From Pontibacter lucknowensis (GTDB lineage: Bacteria; Bacteroidota; Bacteroidia; Cytophagales; Hymenobacteraceae), in assembly GCF_900156415.1 (NCBI RefSeq), contig NZ_FTNM01000001.1, forward strand, positions 1,302,001 to 1,366,000: DNA of 64,000 nt, given 5' to 3'. The translations under genes were made by a program, and so were the position numbers. The notes beneath the pieces were generated by a model. That model made no database searches. It saw only the letters and a program-made list of their open reading frames with translations, and was not told where the DNA came from. Numbering within the stretch: position 1 is the first letter of the stretch; each line of letters starts with the position of its first letter. This document shows positions 1 to 8,303 of the stretch, piece by piece.

Positions 1-385
1 CTGTAGTTGTCACGGTAAGCAGTGTAGCCGGTGATGGCTCAAAAAAGAACTGGTGCTCGCTGCCTTTCTCCCTGATCTCTGCTGTCAAATCTTCTTCGTG
101 GTGCGACTCGTCCATCAGCGTGATGGTGGTGTTGTATACCTTACCTGCCTGTAGTACCACGTTTTCCGGAGTGTACACAGGGGCTTGTCCACCGTCACCA
201 TCTAGGTCACGGTAAGTGGCAGTGATGGCCTGGCCGCCATCCTGCGGCGTCATGGTGAGCATCACGGTCGTGATCAGCTCCTCCTCGTGGTCATGCGGTT
301 CATGATCATGGTCGTCGCAAGAGGTAAAAGCTACAAGTGATCCGAAAAGTGCTAGTGTCAGGTATGGTCTGAATATTTTGTTCAT
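1..385 (-). CDS. His-rich lipoprotein beside a TonB receptor (3' end outside window)
   Basis: The reading frame starts at the ATG complementary to 383-385 and stays open to base 1, so about 128 residues are visible and the C-terminus is missing. A lipoprotein signal peptide ends at VAFTSC, followed by a His/Asp/Glu-rich tract (DDHDHEPHDHEEE) and a segment with TYRDLDGDGG. The combination of an acidic N-terminus, an ITTV stretch, an RDLDGDG motif and an EHQFFF motif is familiar from Bacteroidota lipoproteins encoded next to TonB-dependent receptors and often called type 1 periplasmic binding fold proteins. It lies 55 bases downstream of the receptor on the same strand, so co-transcription is likely. 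The His-rich tract suggests surface binding of a transition metal such as zinc, which is inference. Confidence 0.75.
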   Translation of the reverse strand, partial: MNKIFRPYLTLALFGSLVAFTSCDDHDHEPHDHEEELITTVMLTMTPQDGGQAITATYRDLDGDGGQAPVYTPENVVLQAGKVYNTTITLMDESHHEEDLTAEIREKGSEHQFFFEPSPATLLTVTTT

Positions 386-440
386 GATAAAAAGTCTTTT
401 TTGGTTTGAAATGAAATTTGAACGATAAAGCCGAAATAGG

Positions 441-2807
441 CTAGCGACCGCTGAAGTTGAGCGGAAGTTTCACGCGGAACAGCAGCATGCGTCCCATATC
501 GTCAGTAAAGTACCTGAAGCGGTTCAGGTAATCGCGGTAAGCGGTGTTGAGCAGGTTGCTGCCCGTAATACCCAACTCCACCGGCTGTCGCCCGAGCTGT
601 ACCGTAGTGCCTGCCTCCAGGTTAAGCAGGAAGTAACCCGCTGGCGGGGCCATGTAATCCTGTTCGGCCACGGTAGGCACGCGGGTTTGCTCAGCCACAT
701 AGGTGCCACCCAGCGCAAAGTATGTGTCGCTGGTGCCTATACCTGCCAGGCGATCCGTGTCGAAGCGCAGCATGTTATTATACCTGTCCGCTGGCACACC
801 CACCAGGTGGTCGTTCAGGTCCAGGTTGCGCGCACGTACTATAGAAGTGCGCGACTCCAGGTATAGCTGCGGTGTAAAGCGATACTCCAGGTCCAGATCT
901 ATACCTCTGAAGATGGCATCTGCCTGCTTGTACTCAAACGTCGGGAAAGCCCCTCGAATGGTGAGTGTCGGCGGCTGCACCGGTGCCAGGTAGATATAGT
1001 CGTTGATGAAGTTGTTGTACACACTCAGCTTGCCGTTCAGGCGCTGGTTGCCATAGTAGGTAACCGAAGCCTCGAAGTTGTAAGCCTGCTCAGAGTTCAA
1101 GTCGCGATTGCCGCGCTCGTAACTGGCTGAGCCATGGTGCACACCGTCACTGAACAGTTCGTTCGCCCCCGGCGCCCGCCAGGCTGAGGTAGCGCTCAAG
1201 CCAAATGTGAGGTGGTAGCCCACGTCATACAAAGCACCCAGGGTACCCGAAACGTTGTGAAACTGGTACTCCGGCCGGATAATGTCAGAGTTTCGCTCCC
1301 GCTTCGTGATGTTGAGTTTTTTGTAGTCGTAGCGTACACCGCCTTCGAGTTGCAGTCTGTCTTTGCGCCACTTCTCACTCACAAAAGCCCCCGCCGTGAA
1401 ATTGCGGAAGAACGGAATGAAGTAGCGCCCCTGGTAGGTATTGTTCTGGTAAATGGTACTCACACCCGCCGAACCCGTAAGATTGCCTACTGGCGCATGC
1501 TCCCAAACCGCTTCGGTCGTATGCGTGGTAATGTCCAGTGTCAGCTCAGGGTCAGCGCTCGATGCCCGGTGCAAGTCGTACTCCTGCCGGATGTTGCGCT
1601 GCAGACCGTAGACAAACTCCAGTCTGCCTGCATTGCCGGTGTCCCAATAAGCTTTTGTTTTGAGCAAATGGTGGCTCACGTCCTGGTATGGGCGATCGAT
1701 GGTATAGGTAAAGTCGTAGCTGGTCTGCTCGGGCCGCTCCCGCCCGATGGCATTCTCTAAATCAGTCAGGTTGCCGATGTGCGAAGCCTTCAGAATACCC
1801 AGCTTCGTGTTGAACTGGCTGTAAAACACTTCCGCCCCGTAATTTTCCTTCTTATACCCTAGCGTTCCCGAGAAATTGAGTTCCTGGAAGCCTGTGTTCT
1901 GCATATAATAATCGGCTGTGCGGGCATTTCCGGCACGCTTGGCAGTACCCTGCAGGCGCCAGCTAAGTGCAGGTATACTGGCGGGTTTACCTTCTACAGT
2001 GGCCGAAACAGCCCCCTGCCGGTTGTTGGTGGACCCCAGCAGGTTCAGTTCGCCGCTCACGCCGGCTGTGTCAGGCAGCGCCTTTGGCTCCACGAGCACC
2101 ACTCCGCCGATGGCATCGGCACCGTAGCGCACGCCGGCAGCTCCCTTCACCACCTTCAGCTCAGAGGCCACAAACGGGTCGATCTCTGGTGCATGCTCTG
2201 CCCCCCACTGCTGCCCCTCGTGGCGTACGCCATTGTTGAGCAGCAGAATGCGGTTGCTGTGCAAGCCGTGGATAACAGGCTTTGAGATAGTTGGGCCGGT
2301 TTGCATAGTAGACACCCCCGAGAGGTTTTGCAACGACTCGGCCAGTGAAAGGCCGCGTGTCGTCTCCAGTTCCCGCCCGGAAAGTGTGCCCGCAGACTGT
2401 ACCTCCTCGGTCAGGCGCTCGCCCGTGATCACGACCTGCTTGAGCTGCCGCGCATCTACGTGCAGCGTGAGGTTTCGCACTGTAGAAGTGGTCATGCGGA
2501 GCGTAGGCCGCTCCATCACATAGCCGATATAAGTGACCTTGAGGGTATAGCTACCCCGGCACAGGTGATGAAAATGGTAATTGCCATACTCATCGGACAA
2601 AGTGCCACGCTGCAGCTCTTCTATGTAAATAGTAGCGCCAATGAGAGGCTCCCGGGTGTCATGGTCCAGCACCTTGCCCGAAAGGGTAAGGCCGCAGTCC
2701 TGCTCCGGGTCGTCGCCGTCGAGGTACATCTGCCCCTGCGCTACCGCCATAGGAACTATGAGGAGTAGCTGCCACAAGAGCACGATTATGAATTTGGATC
2801 TATACAC
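441..2807 (-). CDS. TonB-dependent outer-membrane receptor, possibly for metal uptake
   Basis: This is an outer-membrane active transporter powered by TonB. After the signal peptide come a carboxypeptidase-regulatory-like domain (LSGKVLDHDTREPLIGATIY), a plug domain with SKPVIHGLHSNRILLLNNG and GAEHAPEIDP, then a long beta-barrel ending in an aromatic-rich strand. The plug resembles those of ZnuD-like receptors, and both neighbours are His-rich, so zinc or another metal is the best guess for the substrate; this is inference. I place the start at a GTG (2807) because it gives a standard signal peptide (YRSKFIIVLLWQLLLIVPMAVAQ shape, basic start then hydrophobic core). An in-frame ATG at 2897 adds 30 residues before that core and is the alternative. 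Confidence 0.85.
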   Translation of the reverse strand: MYRSKFIIVLLWQLLLIVPMAVAQGQMYLDGDDPEQDCGLTLSGKVLDHDTREPLIGATIYIEELQRGTLSDEYGNYHFHHLCRGSYTLKVTYIGYVMERPTLRMTTSTVRNLTLHVDARQLKQVVITGERLTEEVQSAGTLSGRELETTRGLSLAESLQNLSGVSTMQTGPTISKPVIHGLHSNRILLLNNGVRHEGQQWGAEHAPEIDPFVASELKVVKGAAGVRYGADAIGGVVLVEPKALPDTAGVSGELNLLGSTNNRQGAVSATVEGKPASIPALSWRLQGTAKRAGNARTADYYMQNTGFQELNFSGTLGYKKENYGAEVFYSQFNTKLGILKASHIGNLTDLENAIGRERPEQTSYDFTYTIDRPYQDVSHHLLKTKAYWDTGNAGRLEFVYGLQRNIRQEYDLHRASSADPELTLDITTHTTEAVWEHAPVGNLTGSAGVSTIYQNNTYQGRYFIPFFRNFTAGAFVSEKWRKDRLQLEGGVRYDYKKLNITKRERNSDIIRPEYQFHNVSGTLGALYDVGYHLTFGLSATSAWRAPGANELFSDGVHHGSASYERGNRDLNSEQAYNFEASVTYYGNQRLNGKLSVYNNFINDYIYLAPVQPPTLTIRGAFPTFEYKQADAIFRGIDLDLEYRFTPQLYLESRTSIVRARNLDLNDHLVGVPADRYNNMLRFDTDRLAGIGTSDTYFALGGTYVAEQTRVPTVAEQDYMAPPAGYFLLNLEAGTTVQLGRQPVELGITGSNLLNTAYRDYLNRFRYFTDDMGRMLLFRVKLPLNFSGR

Positions 2808-3044
2808 AGTTTGTGTAAAGTTTAGGTATAAGGTGTTGGCTACAGCCTGCCGATAACCCGCCAACTGAAAAGCAGCCACAGGTATAGGTACAGCCATAAT
2901 GCCAGGAAAATAAATAATAGGAATACCAGGAGACAGTACCTGATGCCGATAAGAAAACAGCAGGTATGCTATACTGATAAGCCAGTCTGAAAACAGATGT
3001 CGGGAGAGGCGACACGCCGTAAGACTGGAAAGGGAGCGGAAGGT

Positions 3045-3371
3045 TTAGCCGAGTGCGGGCGGGCCGCGAAGTTTGAGGCGGGCAAAAGAATCAAAAGCCG
3101 AATGGTGGGTATACCGAGCTGTATACTCCGGCAGCATAACAGGAGCCTTGAAGGTATAGACGATGGCAGCGCTCTGATAGGGCGCCCCAAACAGATCTTC
3201 TACCGGGCAGTGGCTGTGCTTTTTCTCAACATGCGCATTTTTCTGATCGCCTGGATGCGCATGCTCGGTGTGGGCATGGCTGTGCAGGCTCAGCAGCAAC
3301 TGATCCGGCACCATGGCGCGCGTGAACAGCAGCAGCAGAAAGAGGGCGATATATGTTGTGAAACGGTACAC
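3045..3371 (-). CDS. Small His-rich exported protein
   Basis: This 108-residue protein has a hydrophobic N-terminus (YIALFLLLLFTRAM) that serves as a signal peptide or anchor. A dense histidine region follows (LHSHAHTEHAHPGDQKNAH, then EKKHSHCP). It starts with GTG, and no in-frame ATG is available upstream before a stop. It is the first gene of the minus-strand cluster with the TonB receptor and the His-rich lipoprotein. The His clusters would bind Zn, Ni or Cu, so it may be a periplasmic metal chaperone or buffer. I do not recognise a named family, and the function is inference from composition and context. Confidence 0.65.
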   Translation of the reverse strand: MYRFTTYIALFLLLLFTRAMVPDQLLLSLHSHAHTEHAHPGDQKNAHVEKKHSHCPVEDLFGAPYQSAAIVYTFKAPVMLPEYTARYTHHSAFDSFARLKLRGPPALG

Positions 3372-3390
3372 CTAAAGCATGGCTTTAAAA

Positions 3391-3398
3391 CAAAGATA
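3391..3398 (-). promoter_or_regulatory. Bacteroidota -7 element before the metal-uptake-like cluster
   Basis: The minus strand reads TATCTTTG, matching the TAnnTTTG consensus of the Bacteroidota primary sigma factor, about 20 bases before the GTG of the small His-rich gene. No TTTG lies at the ideal 19-20 bases upstream, so only half of the promoter is supported. Confidence 0.45.
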
Positions 3399-3669
3399 GG
3401 ACTTTTTTGCCAATGTTGCATGTACGCACAAACGCACTGCTTGTTAAGTTATGCCCGGACTATCACGAAAAATATGCCAAAACAGCCCAAGGCTATACCC
3501 GAAACAGTTTCACAGAGCCAGTTTTCTGCCATCATGTCACAATTGAGCGGCGAAGTTTTCTGTGGAACAGGATTTGAAAGCGCTTGAGCAGAAACACCGG
3601 TTTCCTTTTTCAAAGGCATCGATTCAGAAGACATCACTTATTAAAATATAGATTTTAAAAGTATAGCAC
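3399..3669. other. Intergenic region between the metal cluster and htpG
   Basis: The divergent interval holds the upstream part of the His-rich gene promoter. A 62-residue minus-strand frame (3449-3637) is present but shows no family features. I see no clear TAnnTTTG box for htpG and no heat-shock inverted repeat. Confidence 0.5.
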
Positions 3670-5493
3670 ATGGAAGAAAGAGGTAATATTTCGATTCACA
3701 CCGAAAACATTTTCCCGATCATTAAGAAGTTCCTGTACTCAGACCACGAGATTTTTCTGCGTGAGCTCGTGAGTAACGCCGTAGATGCCACCCAAAAAAT
3801 GAAGCGCCTGTCCGCCATCGGCGAGTACAAAGGCGATCTGGGCGAGCTGAAAGTAGTCGTGAAAGTGGACAAAGATGCCCGCACCATCACCATATCAGAC
3901 AACGGTATCGGGATGACGGCCGAGGAGATCAAGAAGTACATCAACCAGATTGCCTTCTCTGGAGCTACCGAATTTGTGGAGCGCTACAAAGACGCCGGCG
4001 AGCAGAACCAGATCATCGGTCAGTTCGGTCTGGGCTTCTACTCTGCCTTTATGGTGGCCGACCGTGTGGAGATCGTTACCAAATCCTACAAAGACGAAAC
4101 CGAGTCAGCGCACTGGACCTGCGACGGCAGCACTGAGTTTGCTATTGCCCCAGCGCATAAAGAAGACCGCGGCACGAACGTGATTCTGAACGTGGCATCT
4201 GACTCTGAGGAGTTCTTGGAGACAGCCCGTATCCGTAACATTCTTGATAAATACTGCAAGTTCCTGCCGGTGCCTGTGGAGTTTGAGGGAGAGATCATTA
4301 ACAATCCGAACCCGATCTGGACGAAACAGCCTTCGGAGCTGACCGATGAGGACTACAAGAACTTCTACAAGGAACTATACCCATTCTCGGAGGCGCCGCT
4401 GTTCTGGATTCACCTGAACGTGGACTATCCGTTCAACCTGACCGGTATCCTTTACTTCCCGAAACTGAAGAACGACTTCGAGATTCAGCGTAACAAGATT
4501 CAGCTTTACTCGAAGCAGGTGTTCATTACTGACGAGGTAAAAGACGTAGTGCCGGAGTTCCTGATGTTGCTGCACGGTGTGATCGACTCGCCGGACATTC
4601 CGTTGAACGTGAGCCGCTCGTTCCTGCAGGCTGATTCGAACGTGAAGAAGATCAATACCTACATCACGAAGAAGGTAGCCGATAAGCTGAACGACATCTT
4701 TAAGAAGGACAGAGAGACCTTTGAGAAGAACTGGGAAGACATTAACGTGTTCGTGAAGTACGGCATGCTGAGCGACGACAAGTTCTATGAAAAAGCCAAA
4801 GACTTTGTACTATTGCAGAACACTGAAGGCAAGTACTATACCCTGGAGGAGTACAAGGCGCTGACACAGGCAAACCAGACCGACAAAAACGGTCAGCTGG
4901 TATTACTCTATACTACCGACGCCGACAAACAGCATGCTTTCGTAGAGGCCGCTCAGAACCGTAGCTACGACGTACTTAAGCTGGACTCGATCATCGACAG
5001 TCACTTTATCGGTATGCTGGAGCAGAAGCTGGAGAAAACCTCACTCAAGCGTGTGGACTCTGAGACGATCGGCAAGCTGATTGAGAAAGACGAAGCAAGC
5101 GATAGCGTGCTAAACGATACCGAGAAGGAGGACTTGAAGAAGATCTACGAAACGGCTATCAACAACCAGAACATGCAGGTAGAAGTAGCGCCGATGGCTA
5201 CGGATGATGCACCAGTAATCATTACCTTGCCTGAGTTTATGCGCCGCATGAAGGACATGAGCAAGAGTGGCGGAGGCGGTATGATGTTCATGGGCAACAT
5301 GCCGGACACCTACAACGTAACCATCAATGCCAACCACAGCATCAACCAGCGCATCCTGAAGGCGAAAGACGACAACAAGGAGCGCATCGCCCGTCAGGCC
5401 TTTGACCTGGCGTTGCTGTCTCAGAACATGCTTTCCGGCTCGGCCCTGACTGCCTTCGTGAAGCGCAGTGTGGACCTGATTGATAAAGAATAA
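3670..5493 (+). CDS. htpG: Molecular chaperone HtpG (Hsp90)
   Basis: Cytosolic ATP-dependent chaperone of the Hsp90 family, 607 residues, close to the usual bacterial length of about 610-630. The N-terminal GHKL ATPase carries the catalytic Glu at about 32 with Asn 36 (RELVSNAVDA), DNGIGM at about 77-82 and the lid motif GQFGLGFYSAF near 120. Middle and C-terminal dimerisation domains follow; the C-terminal part contains a Gly-rich KSGGGGMMFMG loop. It is a single gene with its own terminator, between the metal cluster and a MORN lipoprotein gene. Confidence 0.98.
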   Translation: MEERGNISIHTENIFPIIKKFLYSDHEIFLRELVSNAVDATQKMKRLSAIGEYKGDLGELKVVVKVDKDARTITISDNGIGMTAEEIKKYINQIAFSGATEFVERYKDAGEQNQIIGQFGLGFYSAFMVADRVEIVTKSYKDETESAHWTCDGSTEFAIAPAHKEDRGTNVILNVASDSEEFLETARIRNILDKYCKFLPVPVEFEGEIINNPNPIWTKQPSELTDEDYKNFYKELYPFSEAPLFWIHLNVDYPFNLTGILYFPKLKNDFEIQRNKIQLYSKQVFITDEVKDVVPEFLMLLHGVIDSPDIPLNVSRSFLQADSNVKKINTYITKKVADKLNDIFKKDRETFEKNWEDINVFVKYGMLSDDKFYEKAKDFVLLQNTEGKYYTLEEYKALTQANQTDKNGQLVLLYTTDADKQHAFVEAAQNRSYDVLKLDSIIDSHFIGMLEQKLEKTSLKRVDSETIGKLIEKDEASDSVLNDTEKEDLKKIYETAINNQNMQVEVAPMATDDAPVIITLPEFMRRMKDMSKSGGGGMMFMGNMPDTYNVTINANHSINQRILKAKDDNKERIARQAFDLALLSQNMLSGSALTAFVKRSVDLIDKE

Positions 5494-5525
5494 GATTACC
5501 TTTTCATAATTACACTTAGCAGTAT

Positions 5526-5560
5526 AAAAGCGGCTCCCAACTGGGCGCCGCTTTTGTTTT
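5526..5560 (+). terminator. Rho-independent terminator of htpG
   Basis: AAAAGCGGC pairs with GCCGCTTTT, with an inner CCC/GGG pairing, followed by GTTTT. It begins 33 bases after the htpG stop codon. Confidence 0.9.
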
Positions 5561-5719
5561 GTAGTAGCTTAATTTGTGAACTAAGCCGCCCGACGAAAAG
5601 TTATAGGAGCTAAACTTGATAGTGGGTTGGCAGGTATATGATTTATCCGCATATTTACGTTGCTTAGATAAGACTCTATACATTCACCTATCCAAAGCGC
5701 ATTAACTCAAACGTATACC

Positions 5720-6622
5720 ATGAAGCACATTCTTCAACTTGTCTGGCTTAGTTTGTTGCTGGTTGTGGGACTTGCAGGCTGTAAGCCAAGAGCCTATAAC
5801 AGCGACTACAACCTGAGCCGCGCAGCCCTGAAGCAGAGTGCCAAAGCCGAAGCCATCGCTCTGGCCGATACCGCCAGGCCTTCTGTGCAGATAGGCGATT
5901 CGCTGGCAAACGCAGAGGAAAAGCAGCCGAAAAAGCGTAAGAAGAAAGCTGACAAGCGCTATTTCATGGGCGACAGAGTAGCCCGTGGCTTCGTGAAGTC
6001 AGGCGGACGGGGCGACCGGGAGGTGATCGAGTCTTTCAGTTACCTGGCCGAATTCCAGCAGCCTGACCCTTATGCGCCCGAAAAATACTATTACGATACC
6101 AAACGACGCAAACTCTACAAGACGCGCGGCGAACTGAATCCTGAGCAGCACAAAGTACTCCACGGACCTTACAAAAAAGAGCAGGGCGGTGAAGTGGTGG
6201 AAGAAGGTTACTTTTATGTCGGTACCAAGCACCTGCGCTGGGAGCGCTACAACCGTGACGGTATACTATTAGCAAAAGAGCATTTTGAAAAAGGCTTCCT
6301 GCGTGATGCCGTGGTGAAATACTACGAAGGCACCAAAAAGATAAAAGAAGTAATCCCTTATGCCTATGGCGAGGTGCAGGGCACTTATTACCGCTTCTAC
6401 GAAAATGGTCAGTTAGAATGGATGGGGCAGTACCAGAAGGGTCGCAAAGTAGGCCTCTGGGTGAAGCACTTCGACTTTAGAGCCCGTCGCCAATATGAGT
6501 ACCAGTATCCCAAAACCCCTTACGAACCACAAGCAGAGCCATACCTGGTCAAGCAATACGATCGCCACGGCACACTTATATTTGAGAAAGATAAGCTGGA
6601 CAAGCGGGCTTCAGCCCGTTAG
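5720..6622 (+). CDS. Lipoprotein with MORN-type repeats
   Basis: A 300-residue predicted lipoprotein: MKHILQLVWLSLLLVVGLAGC has a clear lipobox with Cys 21. A basic linker (KQPKKRKKKADKRY) follows. The C-terminal half has repeated short hairpins of the form YYRFYENGQLEWMGQYQ-KGRKVGLW, typical of the MORN / YwqK-like fold seen in many Bacteroidota envelope proteins. No enzymatic motif is visible. Its stop codon overlaps the stop of the convergent yraN gene by 4 bases. The role is unknown; MORN repeats usually act as interaction or spacer surfaces. Confidence 0.8.
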   Translation: MKHILQLVWLSLLLVVGLAGCKPRAYNSDYNLSRAALKQSAKAEAIALADTARPSVQIGDSLANAEEKQPKKRKKKADKRYFMGDRVARGFVKSGGRGDREVIESFSYLAEFQQPDPYAPEKYYYDTKRRKLYKTRGELNPEQHKVLHGPYKKEQGGEVVEEGYFYVGTKHLRWERYNRDGILLAKEHFEKGFLRDAVVKYYEGTKKIKEVIPYAYGEVQGTYYRFYENGQLEWMGQYQKGRKVGLWVKHFDFRARRQYEYQYPKTPYEPQAEPYLVKQYDRHGTLIFEKDKLDKRASAR

Positions 6623-6981
6623 TGAAAGGCATCCTCAATATGAAACAGCTCCGGCGGGTTGCTCATTGTGATGGCGATAATATCAAAACGAATATCTTCC
6701 TGCCAGCCGGTTTTCAGGATATAAGAGTCTGCCGCATTTAGGATCATCCGTTGCTTTCGCCGGTTCACAAACTCCTCCGGATAGCCAAAATCATCATTCG
6801 TCCGCGTTTTCACTTCTACAAACACCAATGTATCGTTCTGGCGGGCAATAATGTCGATCTCGGCTTTGCCCATGCGCAGGTTGCGCTGCAGAATACGGTA
6901 GCCTTTCTGGTGCAGCAGGTCGCAGGCCAGGTCTTCGCCGTTGGCGCCGGTAGAGAGATGGGGTGCTTGCGGAGTCATCAT
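6619..6981 (-). CDS. YraN family protein (UPF0102), nuclease-fold
   Basis: About 120 residues of the UPF0102/YraN family, which has a restriction-endonuclease-like fold. Visible core: TGANGEDLACDLL, then KAEIDIIARQNDTLVFVEVK, i.e. the family's E...D...ExK active-site-like set. The true activity of the family is not settled. I chose the ATG-ATG pair at 6981 because family members begin about 10 residues before the TGxxGE motif; an in-frame ATG at 7032 adds 17 residues of unusual sequence. The 3' end overlaps the MORN lipoprotein gene. Confidence 0.9.
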   Translation of the reverse strand: MMTPQAPHLSTGANGEDLACDLLHQKGYRILQRNLRMGKAEIDIIARQNDTLVFVEVKTRTNDDFGYPEEFVNRRKQRMILNAADSYILKTGWQEDIRFDIIAITMSNPPELFHIEDAFH

Positions 6982-7039
6982 AAGAGCTTTAAACTTATAA
7001 TTGTACCGGGTGGTTTTATTAGCAGCAGTCAAGATGCTG

Positions 7040-7071
7040 TTTGCGTATGCCCCCGGGCGGCCGTATCTTTG
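7040..7071 (+). promoter_or_regulatory. Promoter of lipB
   Basis: TTTG at 7040-7043, a 20-base spacer, and TATCTTTG at 7064-7071 match the Bacteroidota -33/-7 consensus. The start of transcription would be near 7077, about 70 bases before the GTG chosen for lipB. Confidence 0.75.
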
Positions 7072-7149
7072 CTGAAAATTAAGGGTATAGACGCCTGTCC
7101 GGCACTGTTGCCAACTGTTAGGCTATACTTTAATATAAGGGGGAAAACT

Positions 7150-7866
7150 GTGTCACAGAATAAGACTATACAATTTGAGCACTTGGGGCTAATTGACTAT
7201 AAGGAAGCCTGGGATTATCAGGACAAGCTCTTTACAGGTATACTGGATATGAAGGCCCGCAACCGCCATGCGGCTCCCGAGGCACAAGAAGTCACGCCTA
7301 ACTATCTCTTGTTCTGCTCGCATCCGCACGTCTATACCCTGGGCAAAAGCGGCCACGAGTCCAACCTGCTCATCAACGAAGAAGGCCTGAAGGCAAAGGG
7401 TGCCACTTTCTATAAGATCAATCGGGGCGGCGACATCACTTACCATGGCCCGGGGCAGATCGTGGGCTATCCTATTCTGGACCTCGACAACTTCTTTACA
7501 GACATACACAAGTACCTGCGCTTTCTGGAAGAGTCGATTATCCTGACTTTGAAAGATTACGGGATAGAAGCGGGCCGTATACCTGGCCTCACCGGCGTAT
7601 GGCTGGACCATGTGGAGCAGAAAAACCCGCGCAAGATCTGCGCCATGGGTGTGAAGTGCAGTCGATGGGTGACCATGCATGGTTTTGCTTTTAACATCAA
7701 CACCGATTTAGATTATTTTAATAACATCGTACCTTGCGGCATCACCGATAAGCAGGTAACGTCGCTGGCAAAGGAACTGGGCCACGAATTGCCAATGGCA
7801 GAAGTAGAAGAGAAACTCAAAGGCCACCTGGCAAACCTGTTCGAGGCAAGCATTACAAAAGATTAA
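7150..7866 (+). CDS. lipB: Octanoyl-ACP:protein N-octanoyltransferase LipB
   Basis: Transfers octanoate from acyl carrier protein to lipoyl domains of 2-oxoacid dehydrogenases and the glycine cleavage H protein, the first step of lipoate synthesis. The 238-residue protein carries NRGGDITYHGPGQIVGYPI at about 91-109 and the catalytic pair Lys 162 (PRKICAMGVK) and Cys 196 (IVPCGITDK). The frame is open from 6751, but upstream residues show no family similarity and overlap the promoter. I chose GTG 7150, preceded by AAGGGGG. lipA is not in the window. The next gene begins on the base after the stop codon, so they form one transcript. Confidence 0.95.
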   Translation: MSQNKTIQFEHLGLIDYKEAWDYQDKLFTGILDMKARNRHAAPEAQEVTPNYLLFCSHPHVYTLGKSGHESNLLINEEGLKAKGATFYKINRGGDITYHGPGQIVGYPILDLDNFFTDIHKYLRFLEESIILTLKDYGIEAGRIPGLTGVWLDHVEQKNPRKICAMGVKCSRWVTMHGFAFNINTDLDYFNNIVPCGITDKQVTSLAKELGHELPMAEVEEKLKGHLANLFEASITKD

Positions 7867-8271
7867 ATGAAGAAGGATATTGATTTCACTCCGGTTCAGG
7901 GGGTGGCCGTGGCCATTGCTTTCACAGGCGAGTTGCCAGAAGAGCGCACCTGGAACGTGTACCTGATCAACAACAATAATGTGGCGCTCGAAAATGTGTT
8001 TGTCACATCCAAAGGCTATGGCACCATAGAAGACGAAGAAGTAAAAACCTCTGTGCTGCGGCACATGTTTGAGCGTGTAGAGGCCAAGAGCTTTGTGCAG
8101 GTAGAGGTGATCGACCCGTCCGTGTTCAAGCTTAACAACGAATACTGGGTGAGCTACTACATCGACGGCAAGATCTATGACAAGCGCTTTGTGTTCGTGC
8201 CCGATTCCATCACTGATGAGCATCTTATTGACATCAGCATGCTGCAAATGCAGGGTGTGCTACATTCTTAA
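7867..8271 (+). CDS. Conserved Bacteroidota hypothetical protein behind lipB
   Basis: A soluble acidic protein of 134 residues starting directly after the lipB stop codon. It has alternating beta-strand-like segments (WNVYLINNNNVALENVFVTS; EYWVSYYIDGKIYDKRFVF) and no transmembrane or catalytic motif that I can recognise. Similar small proteins in Bacteroidota are sometimes labelled as phenylalanyl-tRNA synthetase alpha subunit; nothing here resembles a tRNA synthetase, so that label should not be transferred. The function is unknown. Confidence 0.8.
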   Translation: MKKDIDFTPVQGVAVAIAFTGELPEERTWNVYLINNNNVALENVFVTSKGYGTIEDEEVKTSVLRHMFERVEAKSFVQVEVIDPSVFKLNNEYWVSYYIDGKIYDKRFVFVPDSITDEHLIDISMLQMQGVLHS

Positions 8272-8303
8272 GGTATAGCTTCCCTAATTTTTTCATTCAG
8301 ACT

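Noticed and set aside
2997..3587. 196-residue plus-strand frame opposite the small His-rich gene
   Set aside because: It is antisense to a gene with a clear signal peptide and His clusters, and has low-complexity Gln-rich sequence with no domain.
3449..3637. 62-residue minus-strand frame between the metal cluster and htpG
   Set aside because: No signal peptide, no family motif and no promoter or ribosome-binding support; it lies in what looks like a normal intergenic region.
6751..7149. N-terminal extension of the lipB frame
   Set aside because: It overlaps the promoter and the antisense yraN gene and has no similarity to LipB; GTG 7150 gives the normal length.
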